This document shows positions 45,267 to 57,743 of a stretch of 64,000 nucleotides of DNA, in pieces. The stretch lies in the NCBI GenBank assembly GCA_020726505.1, contig JAHLEZ010000001.1:6510001-6574000 (forward strand), read 5' to 3'. Position 1 is the first letter of the stretch. Each line of letters starts with the position of its first letter. The notes below the pieces were generated by a model that made no database searches, was not told the origin of the DNA, and saw only the letters and a list, made by a program, of their open reading frames with translations. A program made the position numbers and the translations under genes. The DNA comes from Leptodontidium sp. MPI-SDFR-AT-0119. Lineage: Eukaryota; Ascomycota; Leotiomycetes; Helotiales; Leptodontidiaceae.

Positions 45267-48200
45267 ACATGCACGCTTCATACGCTAGCGCCACCGACAG
45301 AACTTCTTTAGCTATATAAACCTGGTCTCGATAACTCTCACTTTCTTTCATGAGCAATCATCGCGACACGAAACTTGAAGCTGACACTTTGGCGTCGAGG
45401 CTTTCGATTAGGGATTTGGTGCGGGGACGCACCTCCGGTTTTTCAAGGGGGGGACAACATACTGCCGCATATCAAAATGATCACCAAGACGACTTAATAC
45501 CACCAAAAACCACGATTCAGAACACCTTAGCACCATATTACACACGAAGAAGAGCCTATGTAGCCCTGAGCAAGTCAGAGAGAACATTGGCCCCGCGTTA
45601 CAAGAACACTAATCTCTCGGAGCAAAACTCAACAAGAAACTAGCGTCCTCATAAACTACCTGCCGCATACGAACATACAACAGGTTTAGAACGAGACTGC
45701 CATCATCAAACCGGCGATATTCTAGGCGGCAGAAAAGCAACTTCGTTGAAATGGGCCAGTTGCCGGGCTCGATCCGCAGGACTAGATTCCAAAACGGCAG
45801 GTTGAACCTGTGGCCTAGGCCAGAAATTCGAGTCCAACGTGCTAGACACCCCGAAGAATGCGAAACGCAACACACCCAGGCACCAACTCTCGGCAATTAA
45901 TAAAAAGAGAGGAAACAACGAAGCAAGTCCACTGTTCCCAGAGACTAAGCCATAGGCACCGGGGGTTTTCAGGGCCAAGTGAATGAAACCGAGCTGAACC
46001 TGCCGTTATGCACCTCCCGGACAGAGCCACCAACCTCGATTGCGTGAAGCAAACGATGTAGCGCACAGCGATCTATGAAGGCCGACACCAAGAGCACCAT
46101 CGACAAACTAGCCTTAAACCCGGTAAGCAGATCACACGATCTATGTAAGGTAGGCAGAAGTCTAGGAAATCTCCCAGCGAAGAACCGACAACACGCTCGG
46201 AATCAGAGCCATGCTCTCTGAAACCTCAAGTCAACAACCACAATATAGCCAACGCCAACCCCCACCCCACGTGCTAGAGATCTGAGCATGCCATCGGCCG
46301 ACGACCCCTAGCTGGTGAACCTTTCGGGGATCGAGTGTTAGTCGACTACCCCCAATCAGCTCTGTCCAAAGTCTCTCGCCTGACAGGTCTGGGCCCCTTC
46401 TGCATATACGCCACATCTCTAAGATCTTCCCCGTCGGAGAGACAAAGAAACGAAAGCTTCTCTTGCTTTTCACCAGTGCTAATGGACAAGAGGTAGCATA
46501 CTTCGCTGCCTGAGTGCTGACAGGAGACGGCAAGTTATGGACAACTTTCAAATATGGTACAATGGTTCAGTGACCATGACAAACCTGCAAGCAGGAGTGC
46601 CGCCATTCCAGGCTCGCATCAATGTCGCTGAAGCAACAAAGACTCCATAACCCTCGACTTCCAGCCTGGTTTAGTGAGGAGTACTAGAATCAATCAAGCC
46701 GTTGAGAAAGCCCTGCAGAAGCTACCCAAGTGGTTCTCATGAAGTTTTCCTCAACACTTGGACCATCATTCCGAGAAGTGTCGTTAGGTAGAACGGACAG
46801 GGACAAAGCCAACACCCCACAAAGCCGACAACCCACAGAGCAACCGGCCAGGAGTCAAGTCAAGCTTCGGCCTCAAGATCAACAACAAGTTCTTCAACCC
46901 CCATCAAAGAATTGAAGCGATCAAGAGGCCTCAACTCTTGTTGAACCACTATTCGGAGAGTGCTCGAACCAACAGGACCCCACAGCATGCTATCCTATGC
47001 CTAGCTACTGCCAGCCTAACAGTGCTTGAGTTGACCAAACTCATTTGCCCCCAGAAAGCTCAGCTATTTCAAAGACCCTCTGTCAGCCTCAACGATAAGA
47101 GGTAACTTACTTGTCAAGGAGAGAAGGGGCCATTTCCACTACACCAAGAACCAAGAACCTATTGTAGCCTCCCAACCCTGCTCGATGTATTACGACCGTT
47201 AGTTTGCCTATTCCTCCCGGCTTTCTGCCATAAACCTTCGAATTTGGCGGATCCAGCCTCTACCCCATCTAACCAACCAATTAGTGAGAGACTGTATGGC
47301 GGAATGATGCCACTTATCTTCAGCAGTGTGACTTGCGCAGGTGCACAAGAGCGTATCTGTGGAGGGACCCGAAAGCTACTCAGTGACCCATTGCCAAGGG
47401 AAGATCAGTACGGCGCGACACGCACGTTCTTAGCCCAAGGGGTGGAGTTTGATGCGGGTAGTCGCACGAGGTGGCCTTGATTCCCATTGGGTTTACGAGC
47501 CTAAAGAAGACAGATGGCATCGTTTCCTTGGCCTGTGAAAAGAATATAAGCACCGGCGCTGCGAAGAGGTTGGACTGTTTGATACTCAGCTTGGATGACG
47601 TCAAGGTGAAGTCCTGGAGTTCACTTTGATCACTTCTCAAAACACGAATTGAGGATTAAAGACCGTGTCCGTGCTTCAAATCGCCGCAGGAAAGGTGTTG
47701 GCGAAGTTTGTGTGTAGTTAGCTAAGTACAAGGGAAGAGATGGGAACATAACTTACGGTGTTGAGACGTGTTGAAGCTTCCATGGTGTTGACCTTTGGTG
47801 TTGAGGCTGAGATGGAGCGAACCGATCTTGACGGCACCTCCAAGATGGCTGACAACGAAGAACTCTTCTTGAAGGCCTACGATGAGTTAGTAGAGCTCAG
47901 ATGGTGTTGTGGGAGGTCAGCTTACCGCGTTGAGGTGACTTGACTTCATGCTGAAGTTGTTGTTTGGAGGTGTGGGGAGCTGAGGAGAGACTGCGCACAG
48001 GTCAACGCAGGTGTTGTGGAAAAAGTTGTTGTTTGGCAAGAAGAAAGCAAACAAGGAAAGCTCTCTGCTACGTCACCTCTGCGACTAGGCAACAGCGAAG
48101 TTGAAGGTGTTGAGCTCCAATGGCGCGCTAATGTTAATGGTGAGGGCTAAGGTTACTACCCTGAAGGTACCAAATGGCGTGAAGTTGGCGGCAGAGAGAC

Positions 48201-48843
48201 CTCTGAGGATACTGGAGTCATGGTAGCTGAAGTCATCTTGGTAGTGTGGGGACAAGTGATAGTGAAGTCGATCTTGGCATGAGCCTGGCGGAGAAGTTTG
48301 TTTTCTTTGGAAAATTGAAGTAAGAGAAGGTGTAGGAGGTGTTGTTTGATTGGTAGGAGAAGGAGTGAAGAAATTGAAAGTATGTTGAGGTGCTCTATAG
48401 AAGGAATGGTGTTAAGAAGAGGTTGTTGTATTTGGAGACTTAAAGTTGGAAAGTTGGTGGGGGAGAGTCAACCTTATAAAGGTAGGCTGGCGGCGCTAAG
48501 CGAGGCGATTGTTTGCTTCCAAAGGTGACAGGTCAACTATCACGGGACTTCTTCTCCTTCACTAGGCTTCCTGCTAACAACGTTGATTTATAGAGCTTTT
48601 GATTGGTGGAGTGTTTCTTTTGTATTGAGTCGCTCGAGGGCGAGCATGATTTTTGAAGTGGGGGACGAATGTGGTGGGGAAAGCTCTTAGTAGCTTCTTT
48701 GTTTCCTGACCAGATAGGCTTTCTCCACATAAAAGAGCTCAACAACCAAGAACTTTTCATAGATATTATCTAATATACTTTTTTCTCCTCCCCTCACTCG
48801 ACTTTTCATGCTCTTTAGATATGTAATATCTTTAGATTTGATC
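45267..48843. other. Unassigned decayed, repeat-like region
   Basis: No intact gene. A TATA-like TATATAAAC precedes a 97-codon plus-strand frame (45350-45643, MSNHRDTKLEADTLASR) with no known family. From 45640 to about 46920 the plus strand has long stretches of plausible coding sequence interrupted by TAA/TAG (for example VLTGDGKLWTTFKYG, FSSTLGPSFREVSL), consistent with a decayed retroelement or host gene. The interval 47690-48530 is rich in GTGTTGA/GAAGTTG motifs, a low-complexity composition. Nothing could be named. Confidence 0.5.
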
Positions 48844-49155
48844 GATCTGCGATTTCCTACGCCTAGAATCTCTCCGGTACCTCACTACATGCTACCTCTC
48901 TTGTTGTGTGGTTTATTGGGCTTTATCCCTCCCACACTACTAAGCCATAAAACATAGCACGCGAGCCATCTTATATAAATAAGATTTCTTTAAATTTATA
49001 AGAGTTTTAAAGATTTCTTGTAGAAAAGAGAATAATAAATAAATCGGAGTTTGTTAACGTGGTGTGGGAGTGATAAAGCCCAATAACCTACACAACAAGA
49101 GAGGTAGCATATAGTGAGGTACGGGAGAGACTCTAGGTGTAGGAAATCGCGGATC
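48844..49155. mobile_element. MITE with about 95-bp inverted repeats inside the tannase relic
   Basis: The left end 48844-48940 and right end 49062-49155 are inverted copies: both begin GATC(T/C)GCGATTTCCTAC and share TACCTCTCTTGTTGTG and TTGGGCTTTAT. The loop of about 120 bp is AT-rich and non-coding. A 3-bp direct repeat ATC flanks the element (48841-48843 and 49156-49158). Because the ends themselves contain GATC the exact boundary is ambiguous. The coding frame of the tannase relic (LLTWHGLD) stops exactly at the right end and may resume as DQI on the far side, which supports insertion into that gene. Confidence 0.8.
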
Positions 49156-50820
49156 ATCAAGGCCATGCCAGGTTAGTAATTTCCCTCCTAACTCTTTAAA
49201 ATCAGTGAGATCTGCATCGGACATCCCGACAATGGAGCTGTATTGGTTGATTGACTAGCGGAATAGGGTGTCGTATTGGCGACTTGTGAGGTGGCTAAAG
49301 TCGAATGCTCCGTATTTGGCAAGATAGTACTTGATCCATTCAACTGCTACTGAAAGGGGGTTGCTAGTGCAAGAAGCGGCTGCTGTTGATGCTAGGACTG
49401 GAACTACAAATCGTATCGGCGACGCCTAGAAGAGGATCCCCTCTATTGGGACCATAAGATAAAGACCGTCCGTTGTGAAGCCGGCCATCTTCGGTGCAGA
49501 CGCTCGACCAAGCTGCGGTAACAATAATCGCGCCTTCTATTGGTAGGATTCTAGATTTTCTAGTAGAGCTACAGTTAAATAGTTAGTCAACGATAGTTAT
49601 AGGATTAAAGTTATAGGTCGATAGATCGAGAATGAATCCATCCTTCACACCATCCAGCTCGTCGCAAGCGGATATTGTAGCAGCTGAGAATGTGTCAATC
49701 TCGCAAAGTGGCGGATATATCTCTGTTGAGCATCAGCTCTGCTTCTTACACTATGTTTTTTCTGTAATCTCACGTTTCTGGTTTATCACAACCTGTGGGT
49801 AAAGTAAACCAAGCATCATCCTATCCCAATTGATCCCAGGAGCAGTTGCCAGAATGCTGTTATACTGCTCCGGGTACCTCTGAGCCATCATATACCCCTG
49901 CCGTCCACTAGTCGAGCACCCATTAAAGTACGAGAAGTTCCGGCCGTTTCCTATAAAAAGCCACCGTCGCAGCTGTAATGAGGCTAAGGTTAGGCTCACA
50001 CCAACTCCGTTAACTAGACCAAAAGATCACAATATTCAGCGCAAGCTGAATACGCCTAACTTCGTCCATATATTACCGACTATTGTCACGTGCCCATTAC
50101 AGCAGCTTCGTAAGTATCGCAGCGTCATCCAGAGCGATTGAAGCGAAATCATTGAGAAGAACCCAGTCTACATTACTCGGGCTCTTCAACCCCCATGAAT
50201 TCGACTCGGAGAGACTATAGCCGCCATCTGTCATCACTGCTACGTACCCCTTGGATGCAGGCCAGGGAAGAGCGACGTAGTATCCTGTCATCTAGCCACC
50301 GCCTCCGATGCCTATCATGTGGTCGTTCTAGTTTAGAGGAAGCTAGATACTGGTAGTAATTATGTTATTCTGACCAGGGTGCGTGTATGTGATGTTGGCT
50401 ACGTTTCTCAGTTAGAACCTTGAGATCTGGAAATGAAAATCCAATCTAAGACTAGGTAACGTTACCTTCACAGACATTGAGTCCAATCACAGCTTCTGGG
50501 TAGTGATTCAACGCTGGTGCTGAGGCTGGAGTGCTGAAATTTGAGATGAGCAAAGTTGATATGTCGAGAATCTTCCCGCCTCGCAGACTGATATCCGAAA
50601 ACGTCGCTTCTGTACAGTACAAGAGAGTAATGAATTGACTGCTCTCGCCGGATCTAGCAGCAGGCCTAACAAGGCAGTAAGGAAGTTCTTTCCACGCATA
50701 GCTTGAATGAAAATCTCCAAAGGCGTGCTCAAGAACTGCATGGCGAAGTGATCTTGTCTTAAATATCCTCTCAACACAACACCCGTGAGCGGTGTAATCG
50801 TTTCCGTGAGTTCGTTTCAA
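49156..50820 (-). pseudogene. Tannase / feruloyl esterase B relic
   Basis: Secreted esterase family PF07519, which splits ester bonds of hydroxycinnamates or gallates in plant cell walls. N-terminal fragments (FSDISLRGGKILDISTLLISN, ALNHYPEAVIGLNVC) lead over a probable intron (donor near 50457) to ITYTHPGQNN. A stretch follows with TAG at 50343-50345, 50328-50330 and 50292-50294, each where Trp is expected. Then come MTGYYVALPWPASKGYVAVM, SPSNVDWVLLNDFASIALDD, SYFNGCSTSGRQGYMMAQRY (nucleophile Ser motif, GCSTGGRQG in active enzymes), APGINWDRMMLGLL, ATISACDELDGVKDG and, after more damage, SINQYSSIVGMSDADLTDF and LLTWHGLD at the MITE border. Several frameshifts. Up to about 24 bp of gene may remain beyond the MITE. 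Confidence 0.88.
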
Positions 50821-51730
50821 ACGGAAAATATTTCTGTGTGTTTAAATTAATTCTCATTTAGCCTTTACGTCTGATTTGATTGAAATTTTCTAGAGAAAAT
50901 AATTGGCTTCGTTGTTGAAGGGGGAATGACTTCGCTTCCGGATGTAGCTCTGGCGTTGGGTCGGCAGGAGATTATCCTCGAATGTGGCTGCCATAGTCGG
51001 GATGTGCAATCCGCAAGATAGGTTATATAGAGGTGATTTTAAGTAATTCCGTTCCTGTACACTATATTTTTTTTTAGCTTCTGTTGTATTCAGGTCTTCT
51101 CAAACCTGCCTTAGCAGATAATGTGAGACCCGACAACCCGCAAGGCAGTCGGGACACAATCCAGGCTGAAGTAATAAGAAACCAAATCTTAATATGCTCG
51201 TTAAGGCTCAAGACTATAAACACCATAGTTCTTGCTCAAGATGAGAGCTAACTGACGGAGCTTGAGGCCTGATTCTGGCAGGCAGGTGAGAACTTGGCCT
51301 GGAAATACACCACATCATACAGCGCAGAAGCTTGATTAAGAAGAGCACGTAGCAGTACTATTTTTTTTTATGAGTTTAATAGACTTATTCTTATCCATTC
51401 GTAGGAGAGTCGAGCTCTGCGGTATCACCTCGTTGATTGTAGTCCATGGTTGAGTTGACGTATTTCTCCTGTTTCTCTTTAGTTCCGAGTCGATGGTGAG
51501 CACAAAGTACTAGTTAATAGCACACTTGAATAAAGAATTCACTATTGTTTACAAAAACAACGAGATAGGATGTCACCTGATTATATTTTCCTGACGCCGA
51601 ATTCATATGTGTAAGTTACATATATCTAACCCTTCTACTCCCGCTCCAAAGTCAAACCCATAAAACCAAGAATCCACGAGACAAAATATAAAATCCTAAC
51701 TCTATTGGATGAACCCTAGCAAGTAGCCCT
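50821..51730. other. Intergenic region, nothing recognised
   Basis: Contains two poly-T runs (51067-51076, 51360-51370). No gene or inverted repeat noted. It is the 3' flank of ADE6. Confidence 0.5.
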
Positions 51731-54700
51731 CTAACCAACCCATCTTCTCGCACTCTTGAACATTCTGACCCAAGGACCAAACTCTCCCCACTGATCCACT
51801 AGAGCTTTAGGGTTGTATGAACCAACATCTGCCATGATAGTTCGCTCAGGATGCGGCATCATAGCCAGTACCCTACCGTCCAAACTCCTAACGCCGGCAA
51901 TACCCTCTGGACTACCGTTGGCATTATAAGGATAGCGAGTTGTAACGTTGCCCAAGTTATCAGTGTATCGGATTGGGATCAAGCCGTGCTCGTTCATAGC
52001 CTCGAGGTTCGAAACGTGCTTGAACGAAGCACGACCTTCACCGTGAGACACCACGATAGGAAGCGATGACCCATCCATACCGTGCAGGAAGACAGATGGG
52101 CTTTTTTTGTTGTCTTGGATCTTGACCATGGACACCCGGCCTTCAAATTGCTCACTTTCATTTTGTAGGAATGTGGGCCAATGTTGTGCCCCAGGGATAA
52201 GTTCCGAGATACGAGAAAGCATTTGGCAACCATTGCAAACTCCAAGAGCAAAGGTATCGGGACGTGCGAAGAATTTCTGGAATTCTGGCCGTGCGTTCTC
52301 TTCGTGCATCAGGATAGATTTGGCCCATCCTTGTCCAGCACCAAGTACATCACCATATGAAAAGCCACCGCACGCTGCAATGCCAACGAAGTCTGATAAG
52401 GTTCTTCCTGAAATGATGTCCGTCATGTGAATATCTATCGGATCAAAGCCAGCAGCCTTGAAAGCAAAAGCCATCTCAGCATGGCCATTGACACCTTGCT
52501 CTCTGAGAATAGCGACTCGGGGCACCTTCGCGAAAACGGAGGTAATTGACGAGGTCAGCGGTATGATGTTCTCTTTGGGATCGAATGATAACTTGTAATG
52601 TAGTCCTGGGTCTCGGTCATTCTTGATTGTCTCGAACTCTGATTCTGCACAGTCAACGTTATCTCTGATTCTCTGCATCTGATATGATGTGTTGGACCAC
52701 ATTTGTTGCATTTCGGAACGGCGCATGTGAAGGATTGATTGTTGGCCATAACGAATGGAGAGCTCCTGTTTCGTAACCGCAGGGATACGACCGATCTTTC
52801 TGACCATCCCTGAAGGTGGACCGCAAGTTGAGAAACAACTTCTGAATCTTGTCTCGTCTGATTTGCGGACTTGGAAGATTGCACCCAACTCCTCGTTAAA
52901 CAGAGACTTCAAGACATGAGTCAAGGAGGAACTGTCTGTAAATCCATCAATCATGATCTCAGCACCGCACCGACCTGCAAACATCATTTCAGCCACGGTG
53001 GTGATCAAACCACCGTCGGAAATGTCGTGGTAGGCAAGCACAACACCGATCTCGTGCATTTGGACAATTGCATCGAAGTAATCCCGAATCAAGTCGGAAT
53101 CTCTGACATCTGGAGCCTCGTCTCCCAGCTGGTTGAAAGTCTGGGCAAGCGCTGACCCGCCCAAAGCTTTATGGCCTTGAGCAAGATCCACATACATGAG
53201 AACAGATTCCCCGACATCTTCAAGTCGTCGAAGCGCAGGAGTCCAGGTGTTTCTGACATCTGCAACTGGAGCAAAAGCCGAGATGACGACTGTCATAGGA
53301 GCAGTAACACTTTTAGCGTCACCGGTTTTCTGATCCTTCCACGAGGCCTTCATGGAAGTAGAATCCTTGCCCACCGGAATGCTAATACCGAGACTTGGAC
53401 ACAATTCCATGCCGATAGCATGCACTGCTTCGTAGAGGGCGGCCCCCTCGCCGGGGTGGTTTACTGCAGCCATCCAGTTGGCAGATAATTTGACACGGGC
53501 CAAATCTCCTTCGTTGGCTCGAAGAATATGTGCAGCAGCTAAATTCATCAAACTTTCTGCAACGGCCATTCTCGCGGATGCGGCTGGCGAGATGAGCGCG
53601 AGAGTTGGCTTCTCACCCATGCTCATTGCCTCGCCAGTCTTGATTTTATCACCCATGTTCAGAGTTGTGACGGTCACCGCCACATCTGCAACTGGTGTCT
53701 GCCATGGACCGACCATTTGATCTCTGACAGTCATTCCTCCAACTGTGCGATCCCCAATGGTAATCAAGAAGGATTTGGATCCAACAGCTGGTAGGTTGAA
53801 TACTCGCTCGACGGCCTTTCTGAGCAAGTCATGTTCGGGGAATTGGGGATATGCGTCAATGAGGGATTGTCGACCGTCGAAAGGTGTCAAAACTGGTTTT
53901 CTTGACTTGACGATTCGATCTAATTTTCTGCCCTTAGGGAAGAGGAGGGACATCGGTAGATCGATAGGCCGGGGATATACGTTCGACTCCCTGTCGGTAA
54001 GAACAAGGCTCCCGTGCCCATTTGCATCCATGGCAACAACTGTACCAACATCGGAGAACCCACAACGTTCCCGGTTTGCAATGCTAACGAACCGGTTCAT
54101 GTTGTCCTTATTGACAATCATAACATATCGTTCTTGAGCTTCGCAACACCAGATTTGGAGAGGGCTCATGCTCCTGTCTGCATTCTCGACCTGTCTCAAC
54201 TCAAACTTTCCTCCGAATCCAGCATCCTTGACGAGCTCGGGTAGAGCATTCGAAAGACCACCAGCGCCTACATCATGAATGAAGGCAATAGGATTATTGT
54301 CCCCGAGAGCCACACATGCATTGATAACCATCTGTGCACGACGTTCCATTTCAGGATTGCCTCTCTGCACACTATCAAAGTCCAACTCAACGGACCCTTC
54401 TCCAGAGGCATTACTTGATGCGGCGCCACCTCCAAGACCAATGAGCATAGCAGGTCCGCCGAGAACGATGACGTGTGCATCTTCCTTAACATCTTTGCCG
54501 TCCTTAAGAGCGTGCTGTGGTCTAACAGTACCCACACCACCAGCAATCATGATCGGCTTGTGATATCCCCGAACTTCGCGGCCGTCAACTCCAGCATCGA
54601 CATCGGCGAGGAGAGTACGGAAACAGCCAGTCAAGCAAGGTCGGCCGAACTCGTTATTAAATCTCGCGCTACCAATTGGGGCTTCTAGCATGATATCCAT

Positions 54701-56061
54701 GCTACTGGCGTAGTGTGCTGGCTTCCCAAAGTCTATCTCCCATGGTTGCTTGTGATCAGGAATCAAAAGGTCTGAAACCCAGAACCCACAAAGTCCAGCT
54801 TTGGGGGTGGAGCCTCTTCCTACAGCACCTTCGTCTCTGATTTCACCACCAGAGCCAGTGGCTGCACCTGGAAATGGAGAAATTGCAGTTGGGTGGTTAT
54901 GTGTCTCAACCTAGGATGGAGTTAGTAAACAAAACCTTGTCATGTCTGAAGGACATACCTTGATAAGAAAGTGGACTTTCTCTTTTGTTTGCTTCCAACT
55001 ACCAGTAGAATAGTCGGGTGCCCAAAAGCTTGCAATTTCTCCTTCCAATACAGCGGCGTTGTCGCTGTACGCAGATACCGTATATTTTGGGTTCAACTTG
55101 TGGGTATTCTGGATCATCTCGAACAATGATTTGCCCATAGAAATTCCATCTATAGTCCAGTTTGCATTAAACTGCTTGTGTCTGCAATGCTCCGAGTTGA
55201 CCTGCGCAAACATGAACAATTCGATGTCATGGGGGTCTCTTCCAAGCTGTTTGTCTGCTGCAATCAGCAAAGGTTTGGAGAAATGACTCGGAAATTTGTA
55301 TTGGAGGGGACTAGTCTATGGAAGAAAGGTGGACTCTACGAGGGGTATAATGTGCAAGTGGATAGACCAATAGCAAAGCCATCACTCACAAGCTTGAACC
55401 AGGTATTCCATCTCAAGCTGGTCTAGGGCAAGGCCTCGGAGCTTATTATATCCCTTCAACACCTCTAACCTGGCGGAATTATCCTCACCCAAGGCAATCA
55501 CCTCTAGTGGAAATGGTTGGTCCTCTGCGAACATGGTATGCATATCCGGGGCTGATAATTCGAAGTTCTCCGTCATTCTGTCGTAAAGCTCGTCCCGGAA
55601 AGGTACATCTTTCGAACTCGATTTCTCTCCATCTTGTTCGACATTCAACAGAATAACCCGACCTCTTTCAATTCTATTAATTCCCGACTTCAATCCGCAG
55701 ACGTATGCAATGCTTGTGGCCTTGGAGCTCCAGGGTGAGATATTACGCGGCGTAATGTGGTAAACTTGGGTCTGACTTCCGGGGTTCTTGAGGACTTCGC
55801 TGGAATCCGAATCCGATCCAGGAAGGAGTTGTCTAACTTTCTCTTCAACACTCTGCAATACATTAGCATTGTGTTTGCTCATCGAAGTAGTGTGGAGCTC
55901 ACTTGTGTCGCGTCCCCGGTCTTGAAGTGCACATAATGCACCCAATATCCTCGAACCTTTGTGACCAGTGCTCCTGCATCGGAATTGTTGATTGCCTTCT
56001 TCAACTTTTTCGCGTCGGCAGACGTGAAGCAAGACTCTCCAGGAATAGTAAGGAACTCCAT
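51731..56061 (-). CDS. ade6: Phosphoribosylformylglycinamidine synthase (FGAM synthase)
   Basis: Fourth step of purine synthesis: converts FGAR, glutamine and ATP to FGAM in the cytosol. Four exons, 55903-56061, 55390-55852, 54959-55254 and 51731-54910, with introns of 50, 135 and 48 nt, give 1365 aa, the normal length of the large eukaryotic enzyme. In order: the PurS-like N-terminal domain, the linker, [20 protein letters not shown] (FGAR-binding loop), [44 protein letters not shown], the second AIRS-like half ([19 protein letters not shown]), and the class I glutamine amidotransferase domain with nucleophile Cys in [11 protein letters not shown] and His/Glu in MMPHPERTI. Intact. Gene symbol follows yeast ADE6. 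The acceptor of intron 2 was chosen as the second of two adjacent CAGs to give LVQAYKQLG. Confidence 0.96.
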
Positions 56062-56351
56062 TGTCGCGGAACGTGTTGGGACAATAGGGTATCGCGGGGT
56101 AGAAAAATTATCTCGATGGAGGGGCAGGAGATTTTGATAAAGGCGGTGCGGAAAAACATCGGTCCGGGATTGGAGATTCGGGCTTGGCATTGAGCATCTA
56201 ATCGGGTAAGAAGTAAATAGGCGACTCCATCTTTTCTCGGGGAGCCTCTTCTGATAGGAGGAGTAAGTCGTGAAGATTGACAATGCTTAGGAACGGTACA
56301 TCAATTTCTATAGCATTGAATCTGTGCGGTTCAACTTATGGCATTCAAAAC
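56062..56351. other. Promoter/leader of ade6
   Basis: 290 bp between the ade6 ATG and the first solo LTR; no motif confidently assigned. Confidence 0.4.
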
Positions 56352-56634
56352 TGTTACGACCTACGATGCGCCTCGTATTCTAACCGACACGGGCTCGTAG
56401 CATCGCTGGCTATGCGACGGCGCTAAGCCTAATAGGGAAGACTAGGTGGCGAGCCTGCGACATGTTGACGTGAATGGCACTCGACTACGCTAGGCCCCAT
56501 TAGGAGGGTCCCTCATGTATATATACTCGAGCCCTCCTTTACGGAGAGCTCTCCTTTCCTCCTTGTCTTTTCTTCTCGATTCTGAGCGTAGCTTTAGGCC
56601 CAAATACAAAGCTAGAGTCAACTCGCCGTATCAA
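56352..56634 (+). mobile_element. Solo LTR, copy 1 (short at its 3' end)
   Basis: Begins TGTTACGACCTACGATGC and is about 95% identical over 283 bp to the next 283 bp. It lacks the last 19 or so bases of copy 2, including the CGTAACA end. A TATA-like GTATATATACTCGAG and CTTTTC-rich tract resemble an LTR promoter. Orientation is assigned from the TG start. Confidence 0.7.
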
Positions 56635-56934
56635 TGTTACGACCTACGATGCGCCTCGCATTCTAACCGACACGGGCTCGTAGCATCGCTGGCTATGCGA
56701 CGGCGCTAAGCCTAATAGGGAAGACTTGGTGGCGAGCCTGCGACATGTGGATGAATGGCCCCCGACTACGCTAGGCCCCATTAGGAGGCTCCTTCATGTA
56801 TTTATACTCGAGCTCCCTCTTACAGAGAGCTCTCCTTTTCTCCTTGTCTTTTCTTCTCGATTCTGAGCGTAGCCTTAGGTCCAAATACAAAGCTTGAGTC
56901 AACTCGCCGTATCAACCTCTGGCCAGCCGTAACA
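56635..56934 (+). mobile_element. Solo LTR, copy 2
   Basis: Begins TGTTACGACC and ends GCCGTAACA, so its termini form the 7-bp inverted repeat TGTTACG/CGTAACA expected of an LTR (TG...CA). A 24-bp partial duplication of its 3' end, ATCAACCTCTTGCTAGCCGT then AACA, follows at 56935-56958. No internal retroelement genes separate the two copies. Confidence 0.7.
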
Positions 56935-57040
56935 ATCAACCTCTTGCTAGCCGTAACACGATGTCACAGGCGAAAGGCAATTGCCAGAACACTGCTTGTA
57001 GGTTTGAAAGCACGGACGTCAAATCCGTTATCATTTTGGC

Positions 57041-57470
57041 ATGTACGAAGTACTTCGTACGAAAGGACAAGGGACAAAGATCAAAGATTTTTTGTCCGTG
57101 CTAAATGACCCATATTTTACTTATTACAGACGAGAAAGATTAAACCGGATTGGTTCATTGGATAACGCTCCATATAAAGTGGAATCTTCTAGTAATATGC
57201 ACAGACGCCAAGTCTTTGATCTTTCTCACATGTACGGAAGGTACCAAAGTACTAATGTGTCTCCATGGGTGTTGATTCTGGCAGTGGACTGAACGGGATC
57301 ATTGGCCAAGTCGAGAGACAGTCTGCTCAGGCGATGGTAACAGCTTGCTTAGTAACCACGGACCAATTATCGCCTAAATCATCAGCCTGGCACCACCAGG
57401 CACAGTGTAACCTTGATACTTCGGTAGATGATCCGCGTACCTTTCGTACGAAGTACGTACTTCCGTACAT
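57041..57470. mobile_element. Candidate MITE with GTACGAAGTAC inverted ends
   Basis: Left ATGTACGAAGTACTTCGTAC and right (reverse complement) ATGTACGGAAGTACGTACTT both run into TTCGTACGAAAGG, giving about 27-32-bp inverted ends, 430 bp apart. A third related GTACGGAAGGTACC motif lies inside at 57232-57245. No clear target duplication. Confidence 0.5.
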
Positions 57471-57563
57471 GACCTTTATTTCTCTCCGATTGGCTTTCGC
57501 GCGCCTAGTCAAGCTTCGCGACTCGTATCGCTTCGATGCACAGAAGCATTCTAGGAGCCTGAC

Positions 57564-57743
57564 GATTACTTATCCCTTCGTTCCACAAAGACATTTTCCA
57601 CGCTAGCAGGGAACGCTAAACGAGAGGCTGTTATTCGCCAAATGATAAGGCTCTCTTGACATCCGCCTAGAGAACCAATTAAAATCCCTTCATTCTGTCC
57701 CTGCTAGCGTGGGAAATGTCTTAGCGGAACGAGGGGTAAATCA
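57564..57743. mobile_element. Candidate foldback element
   Basis: Arms of about 47 bp, 57564-57611 and 57697-57743, are inverted copies sharing CCACGCTAGCAGGGA, GACATTT and the outer CGTTCC motif. The loop is about 85 bp. No certain target duplication. Confidence 0.55.
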
